Positions 24,195 through 33,407 of a stretch of 64,000 nucleotides of DNA are shown piece after piece. Source of the DNA: RPRC01 sp034933285 (GTDB lineage: Bacteria; Desulfobacterota; Desulfuromonadia; Geobacterales; Geobacteraceae). Position 1 is the stretch's first letter; each line of letters starts with the position of its first letter. Made by a program: the position numbers and the translations under genes. The stretch covers positions 1 through 64,000 of the forward strand of contig JAYFNT010000013.1 in the NCBI GenBank assembly GCA_034933285.1, given 5' to 3'. The notes under the pieces are model-generated. The model was not told the origin of the DNA and did not search any database. It saw nothing but the letters and a program-made list of their open reading frames with translations.

Positions 24195-25979
24195 GTGATT
24201 GATTATCTGCAGGAGTGGAGAAGAGACCGTTATTGCGGGACGATCTCCGCGCAAGACATAGGCAGCGAAGTAGTGTTGATGGGGTGGGCTCTGCGGCGTC
24301 GTGATCACGGCGGGCTGATCTTCATCGACCTGCGTGACCGTGAGGGAATCGCCCAGGTGGTATTCGACCCGGAAAGAAACCCTGAAGCACACCGTAAGGC
24401 CGAAGGAATCCGGAATGAATACGTGCTGGCAATCAGGGGCAAGGTTGCGCCCAGGCCCGAAGGCACGGTCAATCAATCACTGAAAACAGGCGAAGTGGAA
24501 GTACTCGTTTCCGAGTGCAAGGTCCTGAACCGTGCCAAGGCTTTGCCGTTCACCCTCGACGAGCATGTCGAAGTGGCGGAGAACATCCGCCTCAAGCACC
24601 GTTACCTGGACCTCAGGCGTCCCGTCCTGCAAAAGAACCTGTTCCTCAGGTCGGAAGTGAGCAGGATTGCCAGGGATTACCTGGCTTCCAGCGGCTTTCT
24701 GGAGATCGAGACCCCCTATCTGACCAAATCCACACCCGAGGGCGCACGTGATTTCCTGGTCCCTTCCCGCATCACACAGGGCAGCTTTTACGCACTGCCC
24801 CAGTCGCCCCAGTTGTTCAAGCAGATACTGATGGTTTCCGGTTTCGACCGCTACTACCAGATCGTGCGCTGCTTCCGTGACGAGGACCTTCGCGCGGATC
24901 GCCAGCCCGAGTTCACCCAGATCGATTGCGAGCTTTCCTTCGTGGATCGTGAAGAAGTCATCACCATAATGGAAGGGCTTATGGCCAGAATCTTCCAGGA
25001 AGCCAAAGGGGTCCGGGTAACGCTTCCCATGCCGAGGATGACCTACGGCGAGGCGATCCGGCGTTTCGGTGTGGACAACCCGGATGTCCGGTTCGGCCTG
25101 GAGCTTGTCGAGCTTTCCGAACTGGTGGCCGGCAGTGGCTTCAAAGTGTTCGCCGACGTGGTTGCCGGTGGTGGTATCGTCAAGGGCCTCAACGCCAAGG
25201 GTTGCGCTTCCCTCTCCCGCAAAGAGATAGACGAACTTACCGAATTCGTTAAAGTATACGGCGCCAAGGGCCTGGCCTATGTGAAGATGACGCCGGATGG
25301 ATGGCAATCTCCCATCGCCAAGTTCTTTACCGCGGAAGAAATCTCCGCACTGGATGCGGCGTTTTCCGCGGAGGAAGGCGACCTGCTCCTGTTCGTGGCG
25401 GACAAGCCCAAGGTCGTCAACGATTCTCTCGGCAGGCTTCGAAACCGTCTGGCCCGCATGCTCGACCTGGTTGACGATGACGTTTACAGCTTTGTCTGGA
25501 TCACGGATTTCCCGCTCCTGGAATGGGACGGGGATGAAAAGAGGTGGGTGGCCGTTCACCATCCGTTCACGGCGCCCATGGACGAAGACCTGGAGCATTT
25601 GGAGTCCGACCCGGGCAGGTGCAGGGCAAAGGCATACGACCTGGTTCTCAACGGCAATGAGATCGGAGGCGGTAGTATCAGGATCCACCAGGAAGCCGTC
25701 CAATCGCAGATGTTCCGCATGCTGGGACTCAGTGACGAGGACGCTCGGGCAAAGTTCGGATTTCTGCTTGATGCTCTCGAATACGGTACGCCTCCGCATG
25801 GCGGGATTGCCTTCGGCATGGACCGTCTGATCATGCTCCTTACCGGCAGCGAATCGATCCGTGATGTCATTGCGTTTCCGAAGACGCAGAAAGGCGCATG
25901 CCTCATGTCTGAAGCTCCGTCACTGGTCGATCAGAAACAGTTGCGGGAACTGGGCCTTAAGGTGAAAACGGTCAGCTGA
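24195..25979 (+). CDS. aspS: Aspartyl-tRNA synthetase
   Basis: Bacterial-type class II aspartyl-tRNA synthetase (594 residues). The N-terminal anticodon-binding OB domain (residues 1-105) is followed by the catalytic domain with LKHRYLDLRR, motif 2 (CFRDEDLRADRQPEFTQID) and motif 3 (GIAFGMDRL), interrupted by the GAD insertion typical of bacterial AspRS (about 290-420). The start is a GTG with CCGGAGG seven bases upstream. Whether it also charges tRNA-Asn cannot be decided here, since asnS and gatCAB are not in the window. It converges on trmL. Confidence 0.96.
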   Translation: MIDYLQEWRRDRYCGTISAQDIGSEVVLMGWALRRRDHGGLIFIDLRDREGIAQVVFDPERNPEAHRKAEGIRNEYVLAIRGKVAPRPEGTVNQSLKTGEVEVLVSECKVLNRAKALPFTLDEHVEVAENIRLKHRYLDLRRPVLQKNLFLRSEVSRIARDYLASSGFLEIETPYLTKSTPEGARDFLVPSRITQGSFYALPQSPQLFKQILMVSGFDRYYQIVRCFRDEDLRADRQPEFTQIDCELSFVDREEVITIMEGLMARIFQEAKGVRVTLPMPRMTYGEAIRRFGVDNPDVRFGLELVELSELVAGSGFKVFADVVAGGGIVKGLNAKGCASLSRKEIDELTEFVKVYGAKGLAYVKMTPDGWQSPIAKFFTAEEISALDAAFSAEEGDLLLFVADKPKVVNDSLGRLRNRLARMLDLVDDDVYSFVWITDFPLLEWDGDEKRWVAVHHPFTAPMDEDLEHLESDPGRCRAKAYDLVLNGNEIGGGSIRIHQEAVQSQMFRMLGLSDEDARAKFGFLLDALEYGTPPHGGIAFGMDRLIMLLTGSESIRDVIAFPKTQKGACLMSEAPSLVDQKQLRELGLKVKTVS

Positions 25980-26000
25980 GTTGAAGAGTGGCAGGGGTTT

Positions 26001-26480
26001 TCATTTCCGGTCCGCAAGGCAGCCGGTCTGGCGAAGAGCCTCGTAGAGCACAATGCCTGCGGCAGTGGACAGGTTCAGGCTTCGCACTCTGCCGAAGATA
26101 GGTATCCTGATAGAGGTGTCGGGGTTCGCATCCAGAAGGCCCTGGGGAAGACCGGCGGTTTCCTTTCCGAATACCAGGAAGTCTCCTTCGCGGAATTCGG
26201 CCTCGACGTAGGCCCTCCCGGCTTTCTTGCTGGTAAGGAAGAATCGTCCTGCGGGATAGGTTTTCATGAGAGTTTCCAGGTCCGGCCAGTAACGGACATC
26301 GACTTCGCTCCAATAGTCCAGTCCGGCCCTCTTGAGGCTCCTGTCGTCGGTGGAAAAGCCCAGTTTGCCCACCAGGTGCAGAACCGTACCGGTGGCGCCG
26401 CACAGCCGGGCGATATTGCCCGTGTTGGGGGGTATCTCTGGTTCTACCAGCACGATATGGAATGGTTGTGACGGCATCAT
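26001..26480 (-). CDS. trmL: tRNA (cytidine/uridine-34 2'-O)-methyltransferase
   Basis: TrmL (159 residues) is a SPOUT-fold, SAM-dependent enzyme that methylates the ribose of the wobble nucleotide of leucine tRNAs. The trefoil-knot motifs are all present: LVEPEIPPNTGNIARLC at the N-terminus, FGKETAGLP near residue 100 and IPIFGRVRSLNLSTAAGIV near 125. Two adjacent ATG codons (26480 and 26477) could start it; an upstream in-frame TTG is less likely. It runs leftward, converging on aspS with only 21 bp between the stops. Confidence 0.93.
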   Translation of the reverse strand: MMPSQPFHIVLVEPEIPPNTGNIARLCGATGTVLHLVGKLGFSTDDRSLKRAGLDYWSEVDVRYWPDLETLMKTYPAGRFFLTSKKAGRAYVEAEFREGDFLVFGKETAGLPQGLLDANPDTSIRIPIFGRVRSLNLSTAAGIVLYEALRQTGCLADRK

Positions 26481-26629
26481 TGTCAATAGCTCTCTTTCAT
26501 CTTAATTGGTGAAGATCGGGAAACCGGTACTATATCAAAAACAACGATCGGGTAAGTCCTAATGAATAAGGAATGTTTCGGCGTCATTCTACGGGCTTTT
26601 CCGCCGGTTATTCAAGGTGTTTATTTTCC

Positions 26630-26659
26630 TTGACAAAGACATTGCCATGTCTTTATACT
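26630..26659 (+). promoter_or_regulatory. Sigma-70-type promoter of the lipid operon
   Basis: TTGACA (26630-26635), an 18-base spacer and TATACT (26654-26659) form a near-consensus promoter. Transcription should begin around 26666, about 28 bases ahead of yceD. It is the only strong promoter I see for yceD-rpmF-plsX-fabH-fabD-fabG, with possible continuation into acpP-fabF-rpiB. Confidence 0.75.
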
Positions 26660-26693
26660 CCAAAACTTTCGATGTGGAACATGGTGAAATCCC

Positions 26694-27230
26694 GTGAAAA
26701 TAAGGGTTGAGGGGCTTTCTGATACACCACTTCGTCTGAAGGCGCGGGAACCGGTTACCGACTTCCCTTCGCTGGCGGAGTTGCAGGAAAACGGCGACTG
26801 CCGATTTCTCGAGCCATTGCAGCTGGATTTCACTGTTGCCAGGGAATTCGATCACATAAGGGTCCACGGCCGGATAGAAACAAAGGTCCGCTACATTTGC
26901 TCGCGTTGCCTTGCTGAATACGATACCGCCTTGTGTACCGAATTCACGATTTTCTATACGAAGACCGCCAGGGTTCCGCTGGAAGAAGAAATAGCCCTGG
27001 CCGAGGAAGACCTGGTGTCTGTTTCGTATGAAGGCGACACCATAGACTTTACAAAAGAAGTTGAAGAACAGGTCCTCATGGAGATTCCCTTGAAACCTCT
27101 CTGCAGAGAGGATTGTAAAGGGTTGTGCAGCACCTGCGGAGCGGACCTGAATGCAGGAGATTGCGAATGCGCCCGTTCCGCTGCGGGCTTCACCTTCAGT
27201 GCGCTGAAAGACTTTACCGTTAAAAAATAG
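26694..27230 (+). CDS. yceD: YceD/DUF177 family protein
   Basis: This 178-residue protein of the DUF177 family is almost always encoded just before rpmF, as here (15 bp apart). Members are linked to 23S rRNA processing or accumulation, although the mechanism is unsettled. Two cysteine motifs are present, CSRCLAEYD near residue 66 and CREDCKGLCSTCG near 140, consistent with a zinc-binding fold. The start is the first ATG after the sigma-70 promoter, giving a short leader. Confidence 0.92.
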   Translation: MKIRVEGLSDTPLRLKAREPVTDFPSLAELQENGDCRFLEPLQLDFTVAREFDHIRVHGRIETKVRYICSRCLAEYDTALCTEFTIFYTKTARVPLEEEIALAEEDLVSVSYEGDTIDFTKEVEEQVLMEIPLKPLCREDCKGLCSTCGADLNAGDCECARSAAGFTFSALKDFTVKK

Positions 27231-27245
27231 AAGGAGAATCAACCG

Positions 27246-27428
27246 ATGGCAGTCCCAAAGAAGAAAACTTCCAAATCCCGCAAAAATATGAGGAGAGCCC
27301 ACGATTTCCTGACGCCTCCCAATGTTTCAACCTGTCCCCAGTGCAAGGCGCCGAAGCTTCCCCACAGGGCTTGTCCTTCCTGCGGCATGTACAAGGGCAA
27401 GGAAGTAATCAAGGCCGAGGACCTCTAG
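27246..27428 (+). CDS. rpmF: 50S ribosomal protein L32
   Basis: L32 (60 residues) of the large ribosomal subunit, with the basic N-terminus MAVPKKKTSKSRKNMRRAHD and the zinc-ribbon form (CPQC...CPSC) rather than the cysteine-free version some bacteria keep for zinc starvation. An AGAAGGAG ribosome-binding site precedes it. Together with yceD and plsX it forms the conserved start of the lipid operon, linking ribosome and membrane synthesis in one transcript. Confidence 0.98.
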   Translation: MAVPKKKTSKSRKNMRRAHDFLTPPNVSTCPQCKAPKLPHRACPSCGMYKGKEVIKAEDL

Positions 27429-27472
27429 GGCAAGGCGGCCTGTAATATCATGTGCATACCGGACAGAAGTCT

Positions 27473-28513
27473 ATGAGGGTTGCCGTAGACGCAATGGGTG
27501 GAGACAACGCTCCCGCGATCGAAGTGGAGGGTGCGGTTGCAGCGGCACGGGAGTATGGCATAGCCATCACTCTGGTCGGAAACGAACAGGTGCTCCGACG
27601 GCAACTGGAGAAGCATGATAGCAACGGACTGGACATTTCCGTCGTCCATGCCAGTGAAGTCGTGGGAATGCATGATTCCGCCTCAGATGCCGTGCGACGG
27701 AAGAAGAACTCTTCAATCAGGGTCGCTTACGAGCTGGTGAAGGAAGGCAAGGTCGATGCCGTTGTCAGTGCCGGCAATTCCGGCGCCACGATGGCTGCCG
27801 GCATGTTTCTCCTGGGCAGGCTGAAAGGCATCGACCGTCCTGCCATTGCCACGATTTTCCCCACCCTGCAGGGGAAAACCCTGGTGCTCGATGTGGGCGG
27901 GAACGTGGACTGCAAGCCGCAGCACCTGGTTCAGTTCGCCGTGATGGGCGAGGTTTACGCCAAGTACTTTCTCGATATCGAAAACCCCAGGGTCGGCCTC
28001 CTCTCCAATGGGGAAGAGGAAAGCAAGGGCAACGAGCTGACCCGTGAGACAAACGGAATCCTTCGTGGGGTGCGTTTCAACTACCTCGGGTACGTGGAAG
28101 GCCGTGATGTCTTCAACGGCAATGCCGACGTGGTTGTCTGCGACGGCTTTGTAGGCAATGTCGTGCTGAAGGTTTCCGAAGGTCTGGCCGAAACGGCGGG
28201 CAGGATGCTGAAAGCGGAGATCAAGGGGAGCCTGTTGTCCATGGCCGGCTACCTGTTCGTGCGCGGCGCGTTCAGGAGATTCAGGAAGAAGGTCGATTAT
28301 TCGGAGTACGGCGGAGCTCCGCTCCTGGGTATCAACGGGGTGGGCATGATTTGCCATGGGGGCTCCAACGCGAAAGCTATTAAGAATGCCATCCGCTTTG
28401 CGCATGAGTATGCGCGCAAAGGCGTAAACCAGAAGATGGCGGAAAAACTGCAGGAATATATTACGGCATGCGGACAGCCAAAAGATGGTGAGACCGGCCA
28501 GGCTGCCTGCTGA
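27473..28513 (+). CDS. plsX: Phosphate acyltransferase PlsX
   Basis: PlsX (346 residues) makes acyl-phosphate from acyl-ACP and phosphate, the first step of phosphatidic acid synthesis with PlsY. The family N-terminus VAVDAMGGDNAP, the SAGNSGATMA motif near residue 97 and the EYGGAPLLGINGVGMICHGG block near 279 are present. The ATG at 27473 is preferred to a GTG seven codons earlier because the conserved N-terminus starts right after it. fabH follows after 13 bp. Confidence 0.96.
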   Translation: MRVAVDAMGGDNAPAIEVEGAVAAAREYGIAITLVGNEQVLRRQLEKHDSNGLDISVVHASEVVGMHDSASDAVRRKKNSSIRVAYELVKEGKVDAVVSAGNSGATMAAGMFLLGRLKGIDRPAIATIFPTLQGKTLVLDVGGNVDCKPQHLVQFAVMGEVYAKYFLDIENPRVGLLSNGEEESKGNELTRETNGILRGVRFNYLGYVEGRDVFNGNADVVVCDGFVGNVVLKVSEGLAETAGRMLKAEIKGSLLSMAGYLFVRGAFRRFRKKVDYSEYGGAPLLGINGVGMICHGGSNAKAIKNAIRFAHEYARKGVNQKMAEKLQEYITACGQPKDGETGQAAC

Positions 28514-28526
28514 AAAGGTGGGACGA

Positions 28527-29507
28527 ATGGTTTTATCTCGCATAGTGGGGACCGGATCAGCGGTTCCCGACAGGGTCTTGACCAACTTCGATCTGGAAAA
28601 AACCGTTGATACTACTGATGAGTGGATTACCACAAGGACGGGGATAAAGGAAAGGCGGATAGCCGCCGATGACGAATATACTTCCCTGTTCGCCACACGT
28701 GCTGCCGAGCGCGCCCTTGAAATGGCCGGACTGACACCGATGGACCTTGATTTGATCATCGTGGCGACGGTCACTCCGGATTTCCCCTTTCCGGCCACCG
28801 CCTGCCTGGTGCAGAACAATCTCAAGGCCGCAAAGGCTGTCGCTTTCGACATTTCGGCTGCCTGTTCGGGCTTCCTGTTCGGGCTGACCATGGCAAATTC
28901 CCACATTCAGGCAGGAATGGCCAAAAGGGCCTTGGTGATCGGCGCGGAAACCCTTACCCGCGTTACGGACTGGACTGACAGAAACTCCTGTGTACTTTTC
29001 GGAGATGGTGCAGGTGCAGTCATCCTGGAAGCCCGTGAAGGGGAAAATGGTGTTCTTGCGACCCGTATCCATTCCGACGGATCCTACTGGGAACTTTTGC
29101 ACCAGCCTGCATGCGGCAGCAGAAACCCGGCGTCGGCGCGCGTCATGGACGAGAAGATGACTTTCATCAAGATGCAGGGGAATGAAGTCTTCAAGCTTGC
29201 TGTCAGGGCAATGGAGGATGCTGCCAATGAAGTGCTGGCAGTGAAAGGACTTCAGACCGCTGATATCGACCTTTTCATTCCCCACCAGGCAAACAAGAGG
29301 ATCATCGACGCAATAGGAAAAAGGCTTGGCCTGGAAAAAGACAAGATATACGTAAATCTTGACCGTTTCGGCAATACTTCCGCGGCATCGATTCCCATCG
29401 CACTTGACGAGGCCAACCGGATCGGCAGAATGAAGGTGGGAGACATCCTTCTCCTCGATTCATTCGGTGGCGGTCTGACCTGGGCTTCCGTCCTTATGCG
29501 CTGGTAA
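28527..29507 (+). CDS. fabH: 3-oxoacyl-ACP synthase III
   Basis: FabH (326 residues) starts fatty-acid synthesis by condensing acetyl-CoA with malonyl-ACP. The Cys-His-Asn triad is visible: cysteine in DISAACSGFLFGL near residue 113, histidine in FIPHQANKRI near 252 and asparagine in RFGNTSAAS near 282. The ATG at 28527 has AAGGTGGGA upstream; a longer in-frame extension overlaps plsX and is not used. It is cotranscribed with plsX and fabD. Confidence 0.97.
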   Translation: MVLSRIVGTGSAVPDRVLTNFDLEKTVDTTDEWITTRTGIKERRIAADDEYTSLFATRAAERALEMAGLTPMDLDLIIVATVTPDFPFPATACLVQNNLKAAKAVAFDISAACSGFLFGLTMANSHIQAGMAKRALVIGAETLTRVTDWTDRNSCVLFGDGAGAVILEAREGENGVLATRIHSDGSYWELLHQPACGSRNPASARVMDEKMTFIKMQGNEVFKLAVRAMEDAANEVLAVKGLQTADIDLFIPHQANKRIIDAIGKRLGLEKDKIYVNLDRFGNTSAASIPIALDEANRIGRMKVGDILLLDSFGGGLTWASVLMRW

Positions 29508-29524
29508 TTCATTAAAGGAGTCGG

Positions 29525-30460
29525 GTGGTGACAAATGCATTGATTTTCCCTGGCCAGGGGTCCCAATATCCGGGCATGGGGAAAGAACTGGCGGAAAATT
29601 TCTCCATTGTCAGGCAGACATATGAAGAGGCGGACGAATCTCTCGGTTTCAGGCTTTCCCGCCTTTGTTTCGAAGGGCCTGAAAGCGAATTGCAGTTGAC
29701 CGAGAATACCCAGCCGGCATTGCTGACCACCAGCATTGCTTTCAAGAGACTCCTGGAAACCGAAACCGGCCTTTCGTTCAGTTTCGCAGCCGGTCATTCC
29801 CTTGGTGAATATTCCGCCCTGGTAGCTTCTGAAGCCATTGATTTCGGAGATGCCCTGCGCATAGTCCGCTCTCGCGGCCAGTTCATGCAGCAGGCAGTAC
29901 CGGTCGGTACCGGCGCCATGGCAGCAGTTCTCGGGGCAGACCCCGATGTGGTGGAAGAGGTCTGCTCTGAGGCAGCCCAGGGCGAGATTGTCGTTCCCGC
30001 CAATTACAACTGCCCCGGGCAGATAGTCATTTCAGGGCAGGCAACGGCGGTCAATCGTGCAATCGAGATCGCAAAGGCCCGGGGAATACGGAAGGTGCTG
30101 CTTTTGCCGGTCAGCGTTCCTTCACACTGCGCTCTCATGACTCCGGCAGGTGAGCGTCTCGGCGAAGAGCTGGAAAGGATCGTGGTGAAGAACCCTAAGA
30201 TCCCGGTCATCAGCAATGTGGAAGCGAAACCTTATACTGAAGCGGCCCGTATCAAGGGACTGCTCGTCGCACAGATAAGCTCGCCGGTTTTATGGGAGTC
30301 GTCGGTAAGGGAAATGATTTCACTGGGAGTCACGCAATTCGTGGAGACCGGAGCGGGCAAGGTGCTTTCAGGGCTGGTAAAGAAGATAGACAAGAGTGCT
30401 ATAACCAGGAATTTTGACGATCTGGCCGGATTCAAGTCACTGGCAGGGGAGGGCGCATGA
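29525..30460 (+). CDS. fabD: Malonyl-CoA:ACP transacylase
   Basis: FabD (311 residues) moves the malonyl group from CoA to ACP. The nucleophile serine is in GHSLGEYSAL near residue 94, the catalytic histidine in VPSHCALM near 200, and the N-terminus has the usual FPGQGSQYPGMG. Two adjacent GTG codons after a GGAG site can start it. The stop overlaps the fabG ATG (ATGA), a standard sign of coupled translation. Confidence 0.97.
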   Translation: MVTNALIFPGQGSQYPGMGKELAENFSIVRQTYEEADESLGFRLSRLCFEGPESELQLTENTQPALLTTSIAFKRLLETETGLSFSFAAGHSLGEYSALVASEAIDFGDALRIVRSRGQFMQQAVPVGTGAMAAVLGADPDVVEEVCSEAAQGEIVVPANYNCPGQIVISGQATAVNRAIEIAKARGIRKVLLLPVSVPSHCALMTPAGERLGEELERIVVKNPKIPVISNVEAKPYTEAARIKGLLVAQISSPVLWESSVREMISLGVTQFVETGAGKVLSGLVKKIDKSAITRNFDDLAGFKSLAGEGA

Positions 30461-31197
30461 ACCTATCTGGCAAGAAAGCGGTCGTGACCGGGGCTTCACG
30501 TGGTATCGGCAGGGCTGTGGCGCTCAAACTGGCACGGGAAGGCGCGGAACTGATCGTTACGGCTACGTCTCTTGAAAGGGCGAGCCGAACGGCCGACGAA
30601 ATCGTGTCGAGGGGCGGACGGGCCATTCCCTGCAAGGCGGACGTGAGTGTTGCAGCTGACGTGGATGCCTTATTTCAGCTGGTGGTGAAGGAGTTCGGCA
30701 GCATCGATATACTGGTCAACAACGCCGGCATTACCAGGGACGGCCTGCTGATGCGCATGAAGGACGAGGACTGGTCCGCGGTCATCGACGTGAATCTGAA
30801 CGGCACTTTCTACTGCACCCGTGAAGCAGTCAAGCTTATGGCAAAGGCGAAGAGCGGAAGGATAGTAAATATCAGCTCGGTGGTGGGCTTGATGGGAAAC
30901 CTCGGACAGGCCAACTACTGTGCCAGCAAGGCCGGCATCATAGGTTTCACCAAAGCGGTCGCCAGAGAGTACGCCAAGAGGAACATCACAGTGAACGCGG
31001 TTGCGCCGGGCTTCATCGAGACCGACATGACCGGCGTGCTGGCGGAAAACATCCGCGAGGAACTTTTGAAGCAGATCCCGGCCAACAGGTTCGGTGCTCC
31101 GGAAGATATTGCCAATGCAGTCTTTTTTCTCGTTTCGGACATGGGAAGCTATATCACCGGCCAAGTGCTGTCAGTGAACGGCGGGATGCACATGTGA
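30457..31197 (+). CDS. fabG: 3-oxoacyl-ACP reductase
   Basis: FabG (246 residues), a short-chain dehydrogenase, reduces 3-ketoacyl-ACP with NADPH. The cofactor motif TGASRGIGRA, the NNAGITRDG block, and the catalytic Ser-Tyr-Lys (NISSVVG, NYCASKAG) are all in place. A C-terminal VAPGFIETDMT segment matches the family. It overlaps fabD by four bases. A 101-bp gap with its own ribosome-binding site separates it from acpP. Confidence 0.97.
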   Translation: MNLSGKKAVVTGASRGIGRAVALKLAREGAELIVTATSLERASRTADEIVSRGGRAIPCKADVSVAADVDALFQLVVKEFGSIDILVNNAGITRDGLLMRMKDEDWSAVIDVNLNGTFYCTREAVKLMAKAKSGRIVNISSVVGLMGNLGQANYCASKAGIIGFTKAVAREYAKRNITVNAVAPGFIETDMTGVLAENIREELLKQIPANRFGAPEDIANAVFFLVSDMGSYITGQVLSVNGGMHM

Positions 31198-31262
31198 AAA
31201 AATAGTTTTTGCAATTTTCGGATTTCATGTTAATAAGCAGAAGGTGTGAAGGTTCGCATAAC

Positions 31263-31275
31263 CTGACAAAGTCAG
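31263..31275. promoter_or_regulatory. CTGAC-AAA-GTCAG palindrome in the acpP leader
   Basis: Five-base arms around an AAA centre lie 23 bp before acpP, a gene often controlled apart from its operon because ACP is needed in large amounts. It may be an operator or part of a leader structure; no known fatty-acid regulator box is matched. Confidence 0.3.
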
Positions 31276-31298
31276 ACAACTTGAATGGAGGAAAAGAA

Positions 31299-31532
31299 AT
31301 GTCGTCAATAGAAAAAAGGGTTAAAGAGATAGTGGCGGAACAGTTGGGAGTGGATGATGCGCAAGTTACCGGCGAAGCATCATTCATGGACGATCTGGGC
31401 GCCGATTCGCTTGACCAGGTGGAACTGGTAATGGCCCTCGAAGAAGAGTTCGACATCGAGATTTCAGATGAGGACGCCGAGAAGATCGCCACTGTCCAGG
31501 ATGCTATTGACTATATCGCTGATCATACCTAA
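31299..31532 (+). CDS. acpP: Acyl carrier protein
   Basis: ACP (77 residues) carries growing acyl chains on a 4'-phosphopantetheine arm attached to the serine of DDLGADSLDQVE near residue 37. The strongly acidic composition and length are typical. The ATG at 31299 has a GGAGG site; an in-frame extension upstream lacks one. It sits between fabG and fabF, the usual order. Confidence 0.98.
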   Translation: MSSIEKRVKEIVAEQLGVDDAQVTGEASFMDDLGADSLDQVELVMALEEEFDIEISDEDAEKIATVQDAIDYIADHT

Positions 31533-31533
31533 C

Positions 31534-31558
31534 GAAGAAGGGGGACCCCCCCCCTTCC
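31534..31558. terminator. G5/C9 hairpin between acpP and fabF
   Basis: GAAGGGGG (31537-31544) can pair with CCCCCTTC (31550-31557) next to a nine-C homopolymer, right after the acpP stop. The T content beyond it is moderate (CTTTCC), so it may partly terminate and thereby give more acpP than fabF message. Confidence 0.4.
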
Positions 31559-31618
31559 TTTCCGAACCCTGCCGGAAGCCGCCGGACATGGGAATGATCA
31601 ATTCGAGGAGCTGCTTAT

Positions 31619-32851
31619 ATGAGAAGAGTCGTGGTGACGGGAGTGGGGCTGGTATCGCCCCTGGGTACCGGGAACCGGAAGAATTGGGACGCACTGGTTG
31701 CCGGCAGGTCCGGGGTCGGCAGGATCACCCGCTTTGACGCCACCGATTTCCCGGTCCGGATCGCTGGTGAAGTCAAGGATTTCAACCCCGAAGATTTTAT
31801 CGAGAAAAAAGAGATAAAAAAGATGGATCTGTTCATCCAGTATTCCCTCGCGGCGGCCCAGTTCGCGATGGAGGATTCCGGACTGCAGATCAATGACGCA
31901 AATGCCGAGCGTGTCGGCGTTCTCGTCGGCGCCGGACTCGGGGGACTTCCCACCATCGAAAAGTATCATCTTGCCCTCCAGGAAGGGGGCTACAAGAAGA
32001 TATCGCCTTTCTTCATTCCCATGCTGATCACCAACCTGGCGCCTGGTCACATATCGATCAAGTACGGGGCCAAAGGTCCGAATCTTTCATCCGTATCAGC
32101 GTGCGCTACCGGCACCCACTCCATAGGCGACGCATATCACATGATTGCCCGCGGTGATGCCGATGCCATGATCGCCGGAGGTACGGAGTCTACCATTACT
32201 CCGCTGGCCATCGGCGGGTTTGCGGTCATGAGGGCGTTGTCGACCCGTAATGACGATCCTGAAGCTGCTTCCCGGCCTTTCGAGAAAAATCGCGACGGAT
32301 TCGTCCTCGCAGAGGGTTCCGGGATCGTAATCCTCGAAGAGTACGAGGCTGCCAGAAAGAGAGGGGCGAAGATCTACGCCGAGGTTGTGGGCTATGGATT
32401 GACAGGCGATGCGTATCATCTCACAGCTCCTGCACCCGATGGCGAGGGCGCTGCGCGCTGCATGAAAATGGCCCTGGACAACGCCGGGATAAGTCCTGAG
32501 GAAGTCGATTACATCAATGCTCACGGTACCTCGACCACATTCAACGACCTCTATGAGACCATGGCCATCAAGAAGGTGTTCGGATCCCATGCAGGAAAAC
32601 TCATGGTCACTTCATCAAAGTCAATGACGGGACATATGCTGGGAGCTGCCGGCGGTATTGAGGCGGCGATCTCTCTCCTGTCGATGGATACCGGCGTGGT
32701 GACGCCGACCATCAATTACCAGGAGCCGGACCCGGAGTGCGATCTGGACTATGTGCCGAACACTGCCAGGGATGCGAAGATAACCTGCGCCCTTTCCAAC
32801 TCCTTCGGTTTCGGCGGCACCAACGCGTCGCTGCTTTTCAGAAAGGTGTGA
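31619..32851 (+). CDS. fabF: 3-oxoacyl-ACP synthase II
   Basis: FabF (410 residues) elongates acyl-ACP with malonyl-ACP. The Cys-His-His triad is visible: VSACATGTHS near residue 163, NAHGTSTTFND near 302 and KSMTGHMLGAAGG near 338. The N-terminus RRVVVTGVGLVSPLG and C-terminus FGFGGTNASLLF match the family. A GAGGAG ribosome-binding site precedes the ATG. rpiB starts three bases after its stop region. Confidence 0.97.
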   Translation: MRRVVVTGVGLVSPLGTGNRKNWDALVAGRSGVGRITRFDATDFPVRIAGEVKDFNPEDFIEKKEIKKMDLFIQYSLAAAQFAMEDSGLQINDANAERVGVLVGAGLGGLPTIEKYHLALQEGGYKKISPFFIPMLITNLAPGHISIKYGAKGPNLSSVSACATGTHSIGDAYHMIARGDADAMIAGGTESTITPLAIGGFAVMRALSTRNDDPEAASRPFEKNRDGFVLAEGSGIVILEEYEAARKRGAKIYAEVVGYGLTGDAYHLTAPAPDGEGAARCMKMALDNAGISPEEVDYINAHGTSTTFNDLYETMAIKKVFGSHAGKLMVTSSKSMTGHMLGAAGGIEAAISLLSMDTGVVTPTINYQEPDPECDLDYVPNTARDAKITCALSNSFGFGGTNASLLFRKV

Positions 32852-32853
32852 GC

Positions 32854-33309
32854 ATGGAAAGAGTTATTGCACTAGGCAGCGATCATGGCGGCTACGAGCT
32901 CAAAGAAGCTGTCAAAACTCTTCTCGTGGAGAGGGGCATCCCCGTTCTGGATGTGGGTACGAACAACGGCGATTCGGTTGACTACCCGGATTTCGGCGAA
33001 AAGGTTGCCCGCAAGGTATCACGGGGAGAGGCCGAAAAAGGCGTTCTGGTCTGCGGCACCGGTATAGGAATGTCGATTGTCGCCAACAAATTCCCCGGAG
33101 TAAGGGCGGCACTGGCCGCCGACCCCTACATGGCGAAGATGGCCAAGCAGCACAATAACGCCAATATCCTGGTGCTGGGCGGACGGGTCATTGACGAGGA
33201 CGAAGCCCGCGAAATGGTGGCAACCTGGCTGGATTCCGATTTCGAGGGAGGCCGCCACCAGGGGCGTCTGGACAAGATAGCCGCACTGGAAAAAGAATTG
33301 TACAGATAG
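32854..33309 (+). CDS. rpiB: Ribose-5-phosphate isomerase B
   Basis: RpiB (151 residues) interconverts ribose-5-phosphate and ribulose-5-phosphate in the pentose phosphate pathway. The conserved LGSDHGGYELKE near the start and the active-site cysteine block VLVCGTGIGMSI near residue 65 are present. The ATG follows the fabF stop by two bases, so translation is likely coupled. An rpiB-glyA order is frequent in bacteria. Confidence 0.95.
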   Translation: MERVIALGSDHGGYELKEAVKTLLVERGIPVLDVGTNNGDSVDYPDFGEKVARKVSRGEAEKGVLVCGTGIGMSIVANKFPGVRAALAADPYMAKMAKQHNNANILVLGGRVIDEDEAREMVATWLDSDFEGGRHQGRLDKIAALEKELYR

Positions 33310-33373
33310 GCAGGCTTGAAGTGTGCGGGGCCGGAATAAGAACTGCATTACGAGATGTTGTTTTGAGGGTTGG

Positions 33374-33407
33374 GAATACGGGACTTCAAAGGTCCCGTAT
33401 TCTTTTT
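33374..33407 (+). terminator. Intrinsic terminator immediately upstream of glyA
   Basis: A perfect 11-base stem (GAATACGGGAC with GTCCCGTATTC, seven-base loop) is followed by five T. The glyA ribosome-binding site begins only nine bases after the T-run. It lies between rpiB and glyA in the same direction, so it either ends the lipid operon with glyA expressed by read-through, or acts as an attenuator. Confidence 0.8.
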
